Shown: positions 1-7,227 of the stretch, one piece after another
Numbering within the stretch: the first letter of the stretch is position 1
How the letters are laid out: each line of letters starts with the position of its first letter
NCBI GenBank assembly: GCA_945885485.1
Contig: CAMCYT010000035.1
Span: forward strand, 1-16,357
Direction of reading: 5' to 3'
DNA from: Prosthecobacter debontii
GTDB taxonomy: Bacteria; Verrucomicrobiota; Verrucomicrobiia; Verrucomicrobiales; Akkermansiaceae
DNA: 16,357 nucleotides
The notes under the pieces: model-generated
Databases searched by the model: none
What the model saw: only the letters and a program-made list of their open reading frames with translations
Told to the model about the DNA's origin: nothing
Translations under genes and position numbers: made by a program

Positions 1-2
1 GA

Positions 3-272
3 GATCCTCAAATCCAACCAGAACATGGCAACAACTTACGGATGAATATGCAATCCACCATGCGCATGGAGGATGGTAATGGATCGCTTGAATTGAAATC
101 AACTGGAGAAAACAAAGAAGTCACCGTTCGCGACAAAGCCAATAAGATCATCTGGTCTGGCCCTTGGGACACAGATCAAGACAAAGCTGCTGCACCCGAT
201 GAAATCCGCCAACGGATCGAGAAAATGAACATCAACAATGGTGGCGGTCTAAAACTTCAATTCGGGAGATAA
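3..272 (+). CDS. C-terminal end of an unknown protein (5' truncated by window edge)
   Basis: The reading frame is open from base 3 through the left edge, so this is the last 89 codons of a longer gene; the first in-frame ATG (42) need not be a real start. The tail is hydrophilic. It holds a short beta-rich stretch (SLELKSTGENKEVTVRDKA), then an 'IIWSGPWDT' strand and a charged helix ending in 'IRQRIEKMNI'. The pattern 'VTVRDK..K.I..GPW.T..DKAA.PDEIR.RI' resembles the C-terminal tail of PDZ or membrane-anchored proteins in Verrucomicrobia and Planctomycetes, from memory only. I assign no function. It converges on the NUDIX gene with 13 bases between the two stops and no visible terminator. Confidence 0.7.
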   Translation, partial: DPQIQPEHGNNLRMNMQSTMRMEDGNGSLELKSTGENKEVTVRDKANKIIWSGPWDTDQDKAAAPDEIRQRIEKMNINNGGGLKLQFGR

Positions 273-285
273 GCTCCACTTTCAA

Positions 286-831
286 CTAAAAAAGACATCC
301 AAGCTCGATCTGCTTCGTCAGCATCTTCTCCCCTTCGAAACTAAATTTTCCAATCAAGGTCTGACCCGCTAGAACTTGAGGCAACCAATGCCTATCGTCT
401 TCCCACATTCTTTCGTAGGGAATGCGGTCTAGCGATACCCACAACGGCACAGCTTCTGGGGTTTCGGTTGGCTCGCCTTCGAACTCACTCGCGAGAAACA
501 CATGGCAGCGCAAACTCGGATAATCCGACATTTGAAACCACAACTCGGCGACTTTTTGCGCTTTTTTCACCGAAATACAAAGCTCCTCCTCGGTTTCACG
601 CACAGCTCCTTGCAAGGGACTCTCACCGGGATCGATTTTTCCACCTGGGCCGTTGACTTTTCCCTGGCCGTGGCCGCGTTTCTTCTCAATCAACAGGATT
701 TGACCGTTTTTAACCACAAACATCAAGGTCGCCTCAATAGCTGCCTGCCAATTTATCCAATCCTTTTCATCCATGCTCAAAGGATGCATATCTTGCCCAG
801 TTCCATTTCCCGAGGTGAATTTTTCTATCAT
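286..831 (-). CDS. NUDIX hydrolase, MTH1-like (oxidised purine nucleoside triphosphatase)
   Basis: Probably hydrolyses 8-oxo-dGTP and related oxidised nucleotides to the monophosphate in the cytoplasm, keeping them out of DNA. The Nudix box lies at residues 64-86 (GKIDPGE then REtEEEl); the glycine near its end is replaced by Cys85. It resembles human MTH1 more than E. coli MutT. 'NGPGGK' (60-65) carries the base-contacting Asn, 'MWEDD' (142-146) matches the MTH1 Trp-x-Asp-Asp pocket, and 'GKFSFEGEKML' matches the C-terminal strand. Coordinates give the longest form. None of Met1, Met15 or Met20 has a clean Shine-Dalgarno, and the domain would fit a start at Met15 (789) or Met20 (774), so the first 14-19 residues may not be translated. 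It is divergent from feoA across about 50 bases. Family is certain; exact substrate is inferred. Confidence 0.88.
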   Translation of the reverse strand: MIEKFTSGNGTGQDMHPLSMDEKDWINWQAAIEATLMFVVKNGQILLIEKKRGHGQGKVNGPGGKIDPGESPLQGAVRETEEELCISVKKAQKVAELWFQMSDYPSLRCHVFLASEFEGEPTETPEAVPLWVSLDRIPYERMWEDDRHWLPQVLAGQTLIGKFSFEGEKMLTKQIELGCLF

Positions 832-846
832 CGAGCTTTTTCTTAT

Positions 847-861
847 TGCAAATCAATCTCA
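847..861. promoter_or_regulatory. Candidate weak Fur-like site upstream of feoA
   Basis: The 15 bases form a 7-1-7 dyad (TGCAAAT-C-AATCTCA). On the minus strand it matches 10 of 14 positions of the TGATAAT-N-ATTATCA Fur model. It lies between the divergent NUDIX and feoA starts, where an iron-responsive operator would be expected. The arms match each other at only 4 of 7 positions, and short AT-rich sequence gives such hits by chance. Position supports it more than sequence does. Confidence 0.25.
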
Positions 862-881
862 ATTAGACGAGTTTTTTGCTG

Positions 882-1124
882 ATGCCAGCCAGCCAGTCAG
901 TTCAACGCCAACTTACCTTAAACGAGGTGAGCCTGAACTGTGACGTTCGGATCAGCAGCCTAAACGGCCCTGCGTGCGATCGTCTCCGGGATCTTGGCTT
1001 CTGTGAACAGATGCAACTGCGTAAAATCTCTAACGGCCGCAACTTGGTTTGCACAGTCTGCGGTGCGAAAATGGCGATCAGTCGTGAATTGGCCGAGCAA
1101 GTCTTAGTTGCTCCCATCCGCTAA
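882..1124 (+). CDS. feoA: FeoA, ferrous iron transport accessory protein
   Basis: A small cytoplasmic SH3-like beta-barrel protein of 80 residues (family usual about 75-85) that works with FeoB in Fe2+ uptake, probably by modulating the transporter. FeoA hallmarks are visible: 'LNGPACDRLRDLGF' in the middle, 'GLxxG'-like positions degenerate, and the C-terminal 'AKMAISRELAEQVLV', which matches the family's 'xLAIRxxxAxxIxV' end. Three cysteines sit close together ('LVCTVCGAK' plus an earlier one). The ATG at 882 is preferred over an in-frame TTG at 876 because it is a standard codon, and GACGAG lies about 12 bases upstream. It is first in a three-gene operon, with 18 bases between its stop and the feoB start. 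Confidence 0.93.
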   Translation: MPASQSVQRQLTLNEVSLNCDVRISSLNGPACDRLRDLGFCEQMQLRKISNGRNLVCTVCGAKMAISRELAEQVLVAPIR

Positions 1125-1142
1125 TCCTGACGAAACATCGCC

Positions 1143-3032
1143 GTGTCAGAGAATCCTTCGATCATCGCGCTTGTCGGCAATCCGAACTCGGGCAAATCCA
1201 CGCTGTTCAATGCTCTAACGGGAAAAAACCAAAAGGTCGGCAACTATGCCGGCGTCACGGTGGAAGTGAAAAGCGGCGAGACCTACACGCCTCACGGCAA
1301 AAAACTGCAAGTGCTCGATCTACCAGGTTGCTACTCATTACGCGCCGATTCTGGCTCACCGGATGAACAGATCGCACTCAATGCTCTGACCGGAAAGTTA
1401 GAAGATCTAGCGAAACCCGATCTCGTGGTTTGCGTGGTCGATGCCTCGAATTTGGAACGTCACCTCCAACTCGTCCTGCAAGTCATCGAACTCGGCCTGC
1501 CTTGCGTGCTGGCTCTGAACATGGTCGATGTCGCGGAAAAATCCGGACTCAGGCTCGATCCCGCAAAAATCTCCGAAGAACTCGGCATTCCCGTGGTGCC
1601 AATGCAGGCGAATGCCTCGAAAGGAATCATCGAGCTCAAACAAGCCCTGCGTTTTCCATTTCCGCATGCGTCGGAAGTTTCATGGCTTTCAAAAACCGGC
1701 GACATCGATACGAACCGCCGCGCATTTATCGCCTCGCTTTGCGAACTCGCCGCGCGTCGCCCCGATTCACACCAACGCAATTTCACCGACAAGCTTGATT
1801 CCATTTTACTTCATCCGTTCCTTGGTTGGGTCGCTTTCCTCGCGATCATGTTCACCTTGTTTTGGGCGATCTTTTCCTTCGCTAGCATCCCGATGGATTA
1901 TATCGATGTCTCGCTCGGCAGCTTCGGCGCATGGGTGGAATCGTTGATGCCAGAAGGCGATCTGCGTTCGTTATTGGTCAATGGTGTCATCGGCGGGGTG
2001 GGTGGGGTGTTGGTGTTCTTGCCGCAGATTCTATTGCTCTTCTTCTTCATTGGTCTGTTAGAAAGCTCAGGCTACATGGCGCGCGGCGCGTTTCTCATGG
2101 ATCACGTGATGGCAAAAGCCGGACTCAGCGGAAAAGCTTTTCTGCCATTGTTCGGTTCTTACGCCTGCGCGATTCCTGGTATCATGGCGACACGCACGAT
2201 CGATTCCGCAAAGGAGCGCTTGGTCACGATTTTCGTCGCGCCATGGATGAGTTGTTCGGCTCGTCTTCCTGTTTATTTCCTCATCATTCCATTACTGCTT
2301 CATGAAAAAGAAGGCACATGGAAACAAGCGCTCGTGCTGTTTGGAATTTACACAGTCGGAACACTATCGGCATTCATCGTCGCACGTATCTTACGTGGCA
2401 AGCTCGGTCCGGACAAGGTCGTGACGCATTTCATGTTAGAACTGCCGCCCTACCGCAAGCCGCAGTGGTCATATATTTTCCGACATGTCTTGGATCGCGG
2501 TTGGTCTTTTGTCCGCAAAGCCGGAACCATCATCCTCGGGCTTTCCATTCTTCTATGGGCTTTGGAAAATTATCCGAAATCCGATTCCAAAGATTCCGCA
2601 GAAGTTCTGGCGCACAGTGCGTTAGGCCGAATCGGAAATGTGATTGAACCCGTCTTCAAGCCGCTCGGTTTCGATGGTCGCACCGGCACCGCCATTCTGA
2701 CCACTTTCGCAGCACGCGAGGTTCTCGTCTCTTCGCTGGCAATCATCTTCAACGTCGAGGAAGCCGATGATGACGTAAAAACTCGCAGCCTGATCCGCGC
2801 GAAAATGCAAACCGCTAAATGGCCGGACGGACGACCGCTGTTCACTCCGCTGAGTTTGATTTCACTGCTCGTGTTTTTCATCTACGCACTTCAGTGCTTA
2901 CCCACAACCGCCGTTGTCGCCCGCGAGTCGGGCTCATGGAAATGGGCGGCGGGGCAGTTTGCTTTTATGTCTGGCTTCGCGTATCTTGCCTCGTTACTCG
3001 TTTTTCAAATCGGCTCTCTGATGGGCTTCTAA
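1143..3032 (+). CDS. feoB: FeoB, ferrous iron transporter (GTPase-permease)
   Basis: Inner-membrane Fe2+ importer with an N-terminal G domain. G1 is GNPNSGKST (12-20), the switch I region holds 'NYAGVTVE', G3 is DLPG (59-62), G4 is NMVD (126-129) and G5-like NASKG is at 157-161. A GDI-like linker follows to about residue 220. The membrane domain has about eight hydrophobic segments. The two internally repeated gate regions are present: 'SYACAIPGIMATRTI' with Cys342 and 'SCSARLPVYFLII' with Cys371. At 629 residues it is shorter than E. coli FeoB (773) and has no C-terminal cytoplasmic SH3-like or winged-helix part, as in many non-enterobacterial FeoBs. The start is a GTG with no strong Shine-Dalgarno; no better upstream start exists after feoA. 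It is followed after 4 bases by a Cys-rich membrane mini-protein. Identity is very secure. Confidence 0.98.
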   Translation: MSENPSIIALVGNPNSGKSTLFNALTGKNQKVGNYAGVTVEVKSGETYTPHGKKLQVLDLPGCYSLRADSGSPDEQIALNALTGKLEDLAKPDLVVCVVDASNLERHLQLVLQVIELGLPCVLALNMVDVAEKSGLRLDPAKISEELGIPVVPMQANASKGIIELKQALRFPFPHASEVSWLSKTGDIDTNRRAFIASLCELAARRPDSHQRNFTDKLDSILLHPFLGWVAFLAIMFTLFWAIFSFASIPMDYIDVSLGSFGAWVESLMPEGDLRSLLVNGVIGGVGGVLVFLPQILLLFFFIGLLESSGYMARGAFLMDHVMAKAGLSGKAFLPLFGSYACAIPGIMATRTIDSAKERLVTIFVAPWMSCSARLPVYFLIIPLLLHEKEGTWKQALVLFGIYTVGTLSAFIVARILRGKLGPDKVVTHFMLELPPYRKPQWSYIFRHVLDRGWSFVRKAGTIILGLSILLWALENYPKSDSKDSAEVLAHSALGRIGNVIEPVFKPLGFDGRTGTAILTTFAAREVLVSSLAIIFNVEEADDDVKTRSLIRAKMQTAKWPDGRPLFTPLSLISLLVFFIYALQCLPTTAVVARESGSWKWAAGQFAFMSGFAYLASLLVFQIGSLMGF

Positions 3033-3036
3033 TCTC

Positions 3037-3174
3037 ATGGACTGGCAAACCTACACCGCACTTGGAGTCGTCGCGATCACGCTGGCGATCTTTGTCCATA
3101 GCCTCTTTTTTAAAAAGAAATCAAAAACTTCCTGCGGACACAACTGCGGTTGCGGATCGAACAAGAAGCCGTGA
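3037..3174 (+). CDS. FeoB-associated Cys-rich membrane protein (45 aa)
   Basis: A 46-codon gene starting 4 bases after the feoB stop. Residues 6-25 form one hydrophobic segment ('TALGVVAITLAIFVHSLFF'). A basic patch (KKKSK) follows, then a tail with three cysteines and a histidine (SCGHNCGCGS). One membrane helix plus a short C-x-G/H-x-C-x-C tail directly after feoB is the layout of the FeoB-associated Cys-rich membrane protein family (I believe Pfam FeoB_associated). The tail could hold Fe2+ or pass it on at the cytoplasmic face; the exact role is not established. The basic residues after the helix predict the Cys tail in the cytoplasm. Tight spacing implies co-translation with feoB. Automated annotation could easily miss it because of its length. 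Confidence 0.85.
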   Translation: MDWQTYTALGVVAITLAIFVHSLFFKKKSKTSCGHNCGCGSNKKP

Positions 3175-3241
3175 GCAACTGCCTAATGTGACGAACTTGT
3201 CACCGCGCTGAGGATGTATTTCGGATCACTTAAGGGTTTCT

Positions 3242-5185
3242 ATGTTACTGGAATTGAAAGTCATTTCCGCATACTCTATGAAAATCGATATCGTGACGGA
3301 TACCTTCGCCCCAGATGTGAACGGTGTGGCGATGACTCTTGGAAGACTCACCGATGGTTTGCGCAAGCGCGATCACCGAGTGCACATCATTCGCACAGGT
3401 GAGGGTAGAGATGACGAAACCATCGTGAGGTCCATTCCCTTGCCGGGATACCGCGAAGTTAGGGTCGGGTTACCCGCATCGCTGATGCTTCGCATACGTT
3501 GGATGAAGCGCAGACCGGATGCGATCTATGTTGCCACGGAAAGTCCGCTAGGCAAATCCGCAGTCAAAGCCGCAAAGATTTTAGGCATTCCGGTGGTGAC
3601 GGGATTCCATACGAATTTTCACGAATACATGAAGCGTTATAGCTTGGGAACTTTTCAGCCCATGGTGATGGCGTATCTCAAACGGTTTCATGATCGCGCT
3701 GATTGCACTCTCGCGCCCTCGCCGGAATTGGTAGAGCGACTGCGCGGTGAAGGTTTTGAAAACGTCCACCTCATGGGTCGCGGGGTGGATACGGAATTAT
3801 TCTGCCCGAGCAAACGCTGCGAGGTTCTGCGCAGCGCCTGGGGCGCGACGACTGGTGCGCCGGTCGCCATCGTGGTCGGTCGCATCGCTGCGGAAAAAAA
3901 CCTAGAGCTCGCGATCCAATGCTTCATTGAAATGCGCACTTCCATTCCAGATCTGCGTTGCGTGATGGTCGGCGACGGGCCGCTGCGCGAAAAACTCGCA
4001 GCCAAAAATCCGTGGGTGCATTTTTCAGGACTTCAGATGGGAGAAGACCTCGCACGCCACTACGCATCCGCCGATATCCTGCTGTTCCCGAGCGAAACGG
4101 AAACATTTGGAAACGTCGTGCTCGAAGCGATGGCAAGCGGGCTCACCACGGTCGCCTATGATTACGCAGCGGCAGCCAAATTTTTGAAACATGGCGAGAA
4201 CGGCTTGAAGGCTGAGAAAGGCGATGCTGCAGGCTTTTTAGAGCAAGCCATATCCGCCCTCAACATCAACCACGGCCATCCTCTGCGCACTGCCGCTAGG
4301 GAAATCGCGCTCACCCAAGGCTGGAACGATGTCGTCCAACAATTCGAAGGTCACCTTCGTAATATTTCTAACAACGACGAACCGTCGTCGACCTCGACCC
4401 CACAGATAACGCGCTCCAAAAAGCGCAAGAAAGTTTCTTACCGCACAGTATTTCTCTCCGATATCCATCTCGGAACCCTCGACAGTAAAGCGACAGAAGT
4501 CGGAGATTTCCTAAAAATGCTCACCTGTGAACAACTCATACTCAATGGAGATATCATCGATGGTTGGGCGTTAAAACGCGGTTCGAAGTGGGAGTCTCGC
4601 CACAGTCGCGTCATTCGAAGGATTCTCAAAATGACCGAGAAGGACGATACCGAGGTGATCTACCTGCGTGGTAATCACGACGATATCCTCGAGCGTTTCC
4701 TCCCGCTCGTGTTTGGAAAAATTCGTTTCACCAAAGAACACATCCACACCGCTGCGAACGGCCTGCGCTACCTCGTTGTTCATGGCGATGGATTCGATAG
4801 CGTTTCCACCAACCACAAGTGGCTCGCCTCCCTCGGTGCCGTGGGCTATGACAGTCTGCTCACCGTGAATCGCTATTATAACTACTGGCGCGCATGGCGG
4901 GGCAAAGAATACTTCTCCCTGAGTAAACGAGTCAAAGCCAAGGTAAAATCCGCCGTCAGCTTCGTTGATAAATACGAAGTCCTTTTACAAGAACTCGCGC
5001 TCCACAAAGAGTGTGATGGCATCATTTGCGGCCACATCCATACCCCAGAAAATAAAAAAGTTGGGGCGGTGCATTACCTCAACTCCGGCGACTGGGTAGA
5101 GAGCCTAACAGCGATTGTCGAACATCACGACGGGCGGATGGAACTCATTCACTATAAGGATTTCCTGCTAGAAGGTAGTTTGTAA
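3242..5185 (+). CDS. Fusion: GT4 glycosyltransferase + LpxH/PlcP-like metallophosphatase
   Basis: Two complete enzymes in one 647-residue chain. Residues about 13-375 are a GT-B, family GT4 glycosyltransferase: 'IVTDTFAPDVNGVAMTL' at the N-terminus, 'VGRIAAEKN' (212-220), and the EX7E motif with Glu287 and Glu295 in 'ETETFGNVVLEAMASG'. A polar, basic linker (375-399) follows. Residues 400-647 are a calcineurin-like phosphoesterase with a full dimetal site: SDIHLG (406-411), GDIIDGW (436-442), GNHD (477-480), VVHGDGFD (511-518), GHIHTPE (597-603) and SGDWVE (615-620). This clade includes LpxH-like UDP-diacylglucosamine hydrolases and the phospholipase PlcP. GT4 relatives include diacylglycerol glycosyltransferases (Agt), so glycolipid synthesis at the inner membrane is inferred. 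The start at 3242 has AAGGG five bases upstream; the family-typical start is Met13 (3278). The gap from the feo operon is 67 bases, enough for its own promoter. Confidence 0.93.
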   Translation: MLLELKVISAYSMKIDIVTDTFAPDVNGVAMTLGRLTDGLRKRDHRVHIIRTGEGRDDETIVRSIPLPGYREVRVGLPASLMLRIRWMKRRPDAIYVATESPLGKSAVKAAKILGIPVVTGFHTNFHEYMKRYSLGTFQPMVMAYLKRFHDRADCTLAPSPELVERLRGEGFENVHLMGRGVDTELFCPSKRCEVLRSAWGATTGAPVAIVVGRIAAEKNLELAIQCFIEMRTSIPDLRCVMVGDGPLREKLAAKNPWVHFSGLQMGEDLARHYASADILLFPSETETFGNVVLEAMASGLTTVAYDYAAAAKFLKHGENGLKAEKGDAAGFLEQAISALNINHGHPLRTAAREIALTQGWNDVVQQFEGHLRNISNNDEPSSTSTPQITRSKKRKKVSYRTVFLSDIHLGTLDSKATEVGDFLKMLTCEQLILNGDIIDGWALKRGSKWESRHSRVIRRILKMTEKDDTEVIYLRGNHDDILERFLPLVFGKIRFTKEHIHTAANGLRYLVVHGDGFDSVSTNHKWLASLGAVGYDSLLTVNRYYNYWRAWRGKEYFSLSKRVKAKVKSAVSFVDKYEVLLQELALHKECDGIICGHIHTPENKKVGAVHYLNSGDWVESLTAIVEHHDGRMELIHYKDFLLEGSL

Positions 5186-5230
5186 CATAGCTGCTATGAG
5201 CACGATGGGGTCATTCAAGCATTTTATTAA

Positions 5231-5312
5231 CAGGGAGATAGGAGAATCAGGAGAACGAGGAGTTAAATTCTATTAAAAATTCTCCTCTCCTCCCATTCCT
5301 CCTCTCTCCCTG
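5231..5312. repeat. Imperfect inverted repeat of GGAGA words
   Basis: A purine-rich arm starting CAGGGAGATAGGAGAATCAG (5231) faces a pyrimidine-rich arm ending TCCTCTCTCCCTG (5312), around an AT-rich centre. The outer 14 bases of the arms pair with one mismatch and the inner parts pair with several mismatches and a shift. It lies in the gap between the fusion gene and the convergent RNA methyltransferase gene. The RNA would fold into a long hairpin on either strand and could stop transcription from either side, though neither side has a clean T run. It looks more like a dispersed intergenic repeat than a dedicated terminator. Confidence 0.6.
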
Positions 5313-5336
5313 TGAGAAAAAGCTCGTCCTAACTGA

Positions 5337-6563
5337 TCAGCCAGTCTTCCGTGTCAGCACCATCACGTTTTCCACATGACGGGTGTGAGGGAAAAGATCA
5401 AACGGCTGAACTTCTTCTAACACATATCCCGCCTCGCGGAGGATTTTGTAATCCCGAACCTGCGTCGCAGGATCGCATGAAACGTAAATCACACGCTCCG
5501 GTCCAAACGCAACGAGTTGCTCCAAAAATTCCGGTGTACATCCTTTTCTCGGAGGATCAATCACGACCACGGTTTCGTTTGCTGGAGTATCGATTTTCCC
5601 AAAGATTGCTTCCGCATCCGCTTGTAGGATGCTGACATTATTAAAACCGTTAAGCGCAACGTTGTTTTTCGCCCATTGCGCGCCCGCTTCGTTTACCTCA
5701 ACCCCCATGACTTTTTCAAACCGCTCTGCAAGACACAGCCCAAACAACCCGGCGCCGCAATAGGCATCGACCAAATATTTCGCGCCTCCCGCCAGCGCTT
5801 TTTCGCCAACGTAACCCGTGAATTTCTTCAAGATGAACGGATTGTTTTGGAAAAACTCTCCCGCCACAAAATCAAAATTCACCCCGCCGATCTCTTCCCG
5901 CGCAATCGCCTTTGGATCGCGCTCGACCCGACCATTCGTCGCTCTCAGTAAAATTGTCGCGCCACGTTTGAAGCGTTTTCCGTTGGCTCGAATATCCGCA
6001 TGCACTTCCGGCAAGGCTTCGTTGATCTCACGCATCGCTATAGGACAATTCACAACATCTAACAATTCGTTGCGTCTTCCCACTTTCAGAAAACCGATTT
6101 CCGTCACTAAGCCATCAATAGGCTTCTCGAAATGCGGAGTGATTTTTGAGCGATAGTTCCAAATCTGTTCCGATGATTCGCAGAAATTCACATCTCTCTC
6201 CTCGCCCGCCATGTGCTTGAGGAGTTCACGAATCTGCCGCGTCTTCCACGCCAGCTGCTTGTCGTATGCGAGATGCTGATACTGACAACCGCCGCACTCA
6301 CCAAAAAGCGCGCAACCCGGCTCAACGCGATCCGGCGATTTCTCTAAAATCTCGACCAAATCTCCCTGCGAATGATTTTTATCATTTCTAAAAATCCGCG
6401 TCCGCACCAACTCCCCAGGCAAAGCGTATGGCACAAAAACCACCCAACTATTTACCCTCCCTACGCCAGCACCCAGATTCGTCAAAGAATCGATGCGCAC
6501 ATCAATCTCTTGATGATAGGTAAAAGGGGTAGGGACAAATTTCTTAGGCGGACGGTTATGCAT
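5337..6563 (-). CDS. Class I SAM-dependent RNA (uracil-5-)methyltransferase, RlmD/TrmA family
   Basis: Methylates C5 of a uridine in rRNA or tRNA. Residues about 14-75 form a TRAM RNA-binding domain ('IDSLTNLGAGVGRV'). Four cysteines that would bind a 4Fe-4S cluster are in place: Cys84, Cys90 and Cys93 in 'CALFGECGGC', and Cys173 in 'NCPIA'. The C-terminal Rossmann-like domain has the SAM site 'DAYCGAGLFGL' (266-276), 'DPPRKGC' (336-342) and the catalytic nucleophile Cys363 in 'YVSCDPATQVRD'. The family's general base is Glu398 in 'HTRHVEN'. Length (408) is usual for RumA-like enzymes. Whether the target is 23S U1939, U747 or tRNA U54 cannot be told from sequence, so no symbol is given. The start ATG has only a weak GAAG upstream and sits 3 bases from a perfect 12-base palindrome. 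Confidence 0.95.
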   Translation of the reverse strand: MHNRPPKKFVPTPFTYHQEIDVRIDSLTNLGAGVGRVNSWVVFVPYALPGELVRTRIFRNDKNHSQGDLVEILEKSPDRVEPGCALFGECGGCQYQHLAYDKQLAWKTRQIRELLKHMAGEERDVNFCESSEQIWNYRSKITPHFEKPIDGLVTEIGFLKVGRRNELLDVVNCPIAMREINEALPEVHADIRANGKRFKRGATILLRATNGRVERDPKAIAREEIGGVNFDFVAGEFFQNNPFILKKFTGYVGEKALAGGAKYLVDAYCGAGLFGLCLAERFEKVMGVEVNEAGAQWAKNNVALNGFNNVSILQADAEAIFGKIDTPANETVVVIDPPRKGCTPEFLEQLVAFGPERVIYVSCDPATQVRDYKILREAGYVLEEVQPFDLFPHTRHVENVMVLTRKTG

Positions 6564-6566
6564 AGG

Positions 6567-6578
6567 CTTCGCGCGAAG
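6567..6578. repeat. Perfect palindrome CTTCGCGCGAAG at the methyltransferase start
   Basis: A 12-base perfect palindrome lies 3 bases upstream of the start codon of the RNA methyltransferase gene (minus strand), so it covers the ribosome-binding region. It could be a protein site or form a small RNA hairpin that hides the start. No known operator family is recognised. Confidence 0.4.
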
Positions 6579-6634
6579 TTAGCCATCCCTAGCCGGCGGA
6601 AGCAAAATGATTTCAAAGGCGATCTAAGAATAAA

Positions 6635-6727
6635 AACCGCGAATGGACGCTAATAAACGCGAATTAGATCATTACTGTGACTTAGACTCCTCACGAAATT
6701 TCGTCGCATTCGCATCCATTCGCGGTT
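6635..6727. repeat. 93-bp inverted repeat with GCGAAT words
   Basis: The outer arms AACCGCGAATGGA (6635-6647) and TCCATTCGCGGTT (6715-6727) are perfect 13-base complements. Inside them the words continue less exactly: GCGAAT recurs on the left at 6658 and, read on the minus strand, on the right just inside the arm (ATGCGAATGCGACGAAAT). The AT-rich centre is about 40 bases. It occupies the middle of the 233-base gap between the divergent methyltransferase and DUF5329-type genes. Its design (long dyad, short repeated words, intergenic) fits a dispersed mobile or REP-like palindromic element. Only one copy is in this window. Confidence 0.7.
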
Positions 6728-6796
6728 AAATATCCTCAGTGAACCCGCCCATGAAACCCGACTTGTGAAACTGACTCAGCTATCTAGATTGGAAAC

Positions 6797-7195
6797 ATGC
6801 AAAATTCTATTACTCAAAAAATAAGTCGCTCTCTGGGAGCTATCCTCTTTTTGGCTCTCTGCCTCATCCCGCTATCTGCCCACGCCCGCGATGCCAGGGA
6901 AAACGCCCGCATTGAACATTTGATCAGCTCTATTGAAAAACTCAGCGGGGCCAAATTCATCCGCAACGGTAACGAATATAACCCCGATAAAGCCGGATCC
7001 CATCTCCGCATGAAGCTCGAAAAAGCCGATGGTAAAGTTAAAACCGCGGAGAATTTCATCGATGGAATCGCCGCAAAATCCTCAACCTCCGGAAAAACCT
7101 ACCAAATCCGTAAACCCGACGGCACCCTCGTCACCACCAGCGCCTACTTCTACGCTCGCCTCAAAGAATTCGACGAAGCCAAGTCCGCTCCCTGA
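6797..7195 (+). CDS. Secreted DUF5329-type protein of unknown function
   Basis: A 132-residue exported protein. Residues 1-30 are a Sec signal peptide (basic start, hydrophobic 'LGAILFLALCLIPLSAHA', AHA cleavage motif). The mature part shows the pattern I associate with DUF5329: 'IEHLISSIEKLSGAKFIRNGNEYNPDKAGSHLRMKL', then 'KTAENFIDGIAAKSSTSGKTYQIRKPDG', ending in 'AYFYARLKEF'. The function of this family is not known; the mature protein is small, mostly helical and free of cysteine. GGAAAC just before the ATG gives a poor ribosome-binding site. It stands alone on the plus strand, with a repeat-bearing gap on each side. Confidence 0.75.
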   Translation: MQNSITQKISRSLGAILFLALCLIPLSAHARDARENARIEHLISSIEKLSGAKFIRNGNEYNPDKAGSHLRMKLEKADGKVKTAENFIDGIAAKSSTSGKTYQIRKPDGTLVTTSAYFYARLKEFDEAKSAP

Positions 7196-7227
7196 TGTAA
7201 CTAGAAAGAATTCTCCTTTCCTCCCTC

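Noticed and set aside
502..882. 126-codon plus-strand open frame across the NUDIX gene
   Set aside because: Antisense to a clear NUDIX domain; no recognisable motif of its own.
3188..3203. GTGAC/GTCAC hairpin after the feo operon as a terminator
   Set aside because: Stem of only 5 bases and no T run after it.
5186..5198. CATAG-CTG-CTATG hairpin after the fusion gene stop
   Set aside because: 5-base stem, 3-base loop, no T run; not enough for a terminator.
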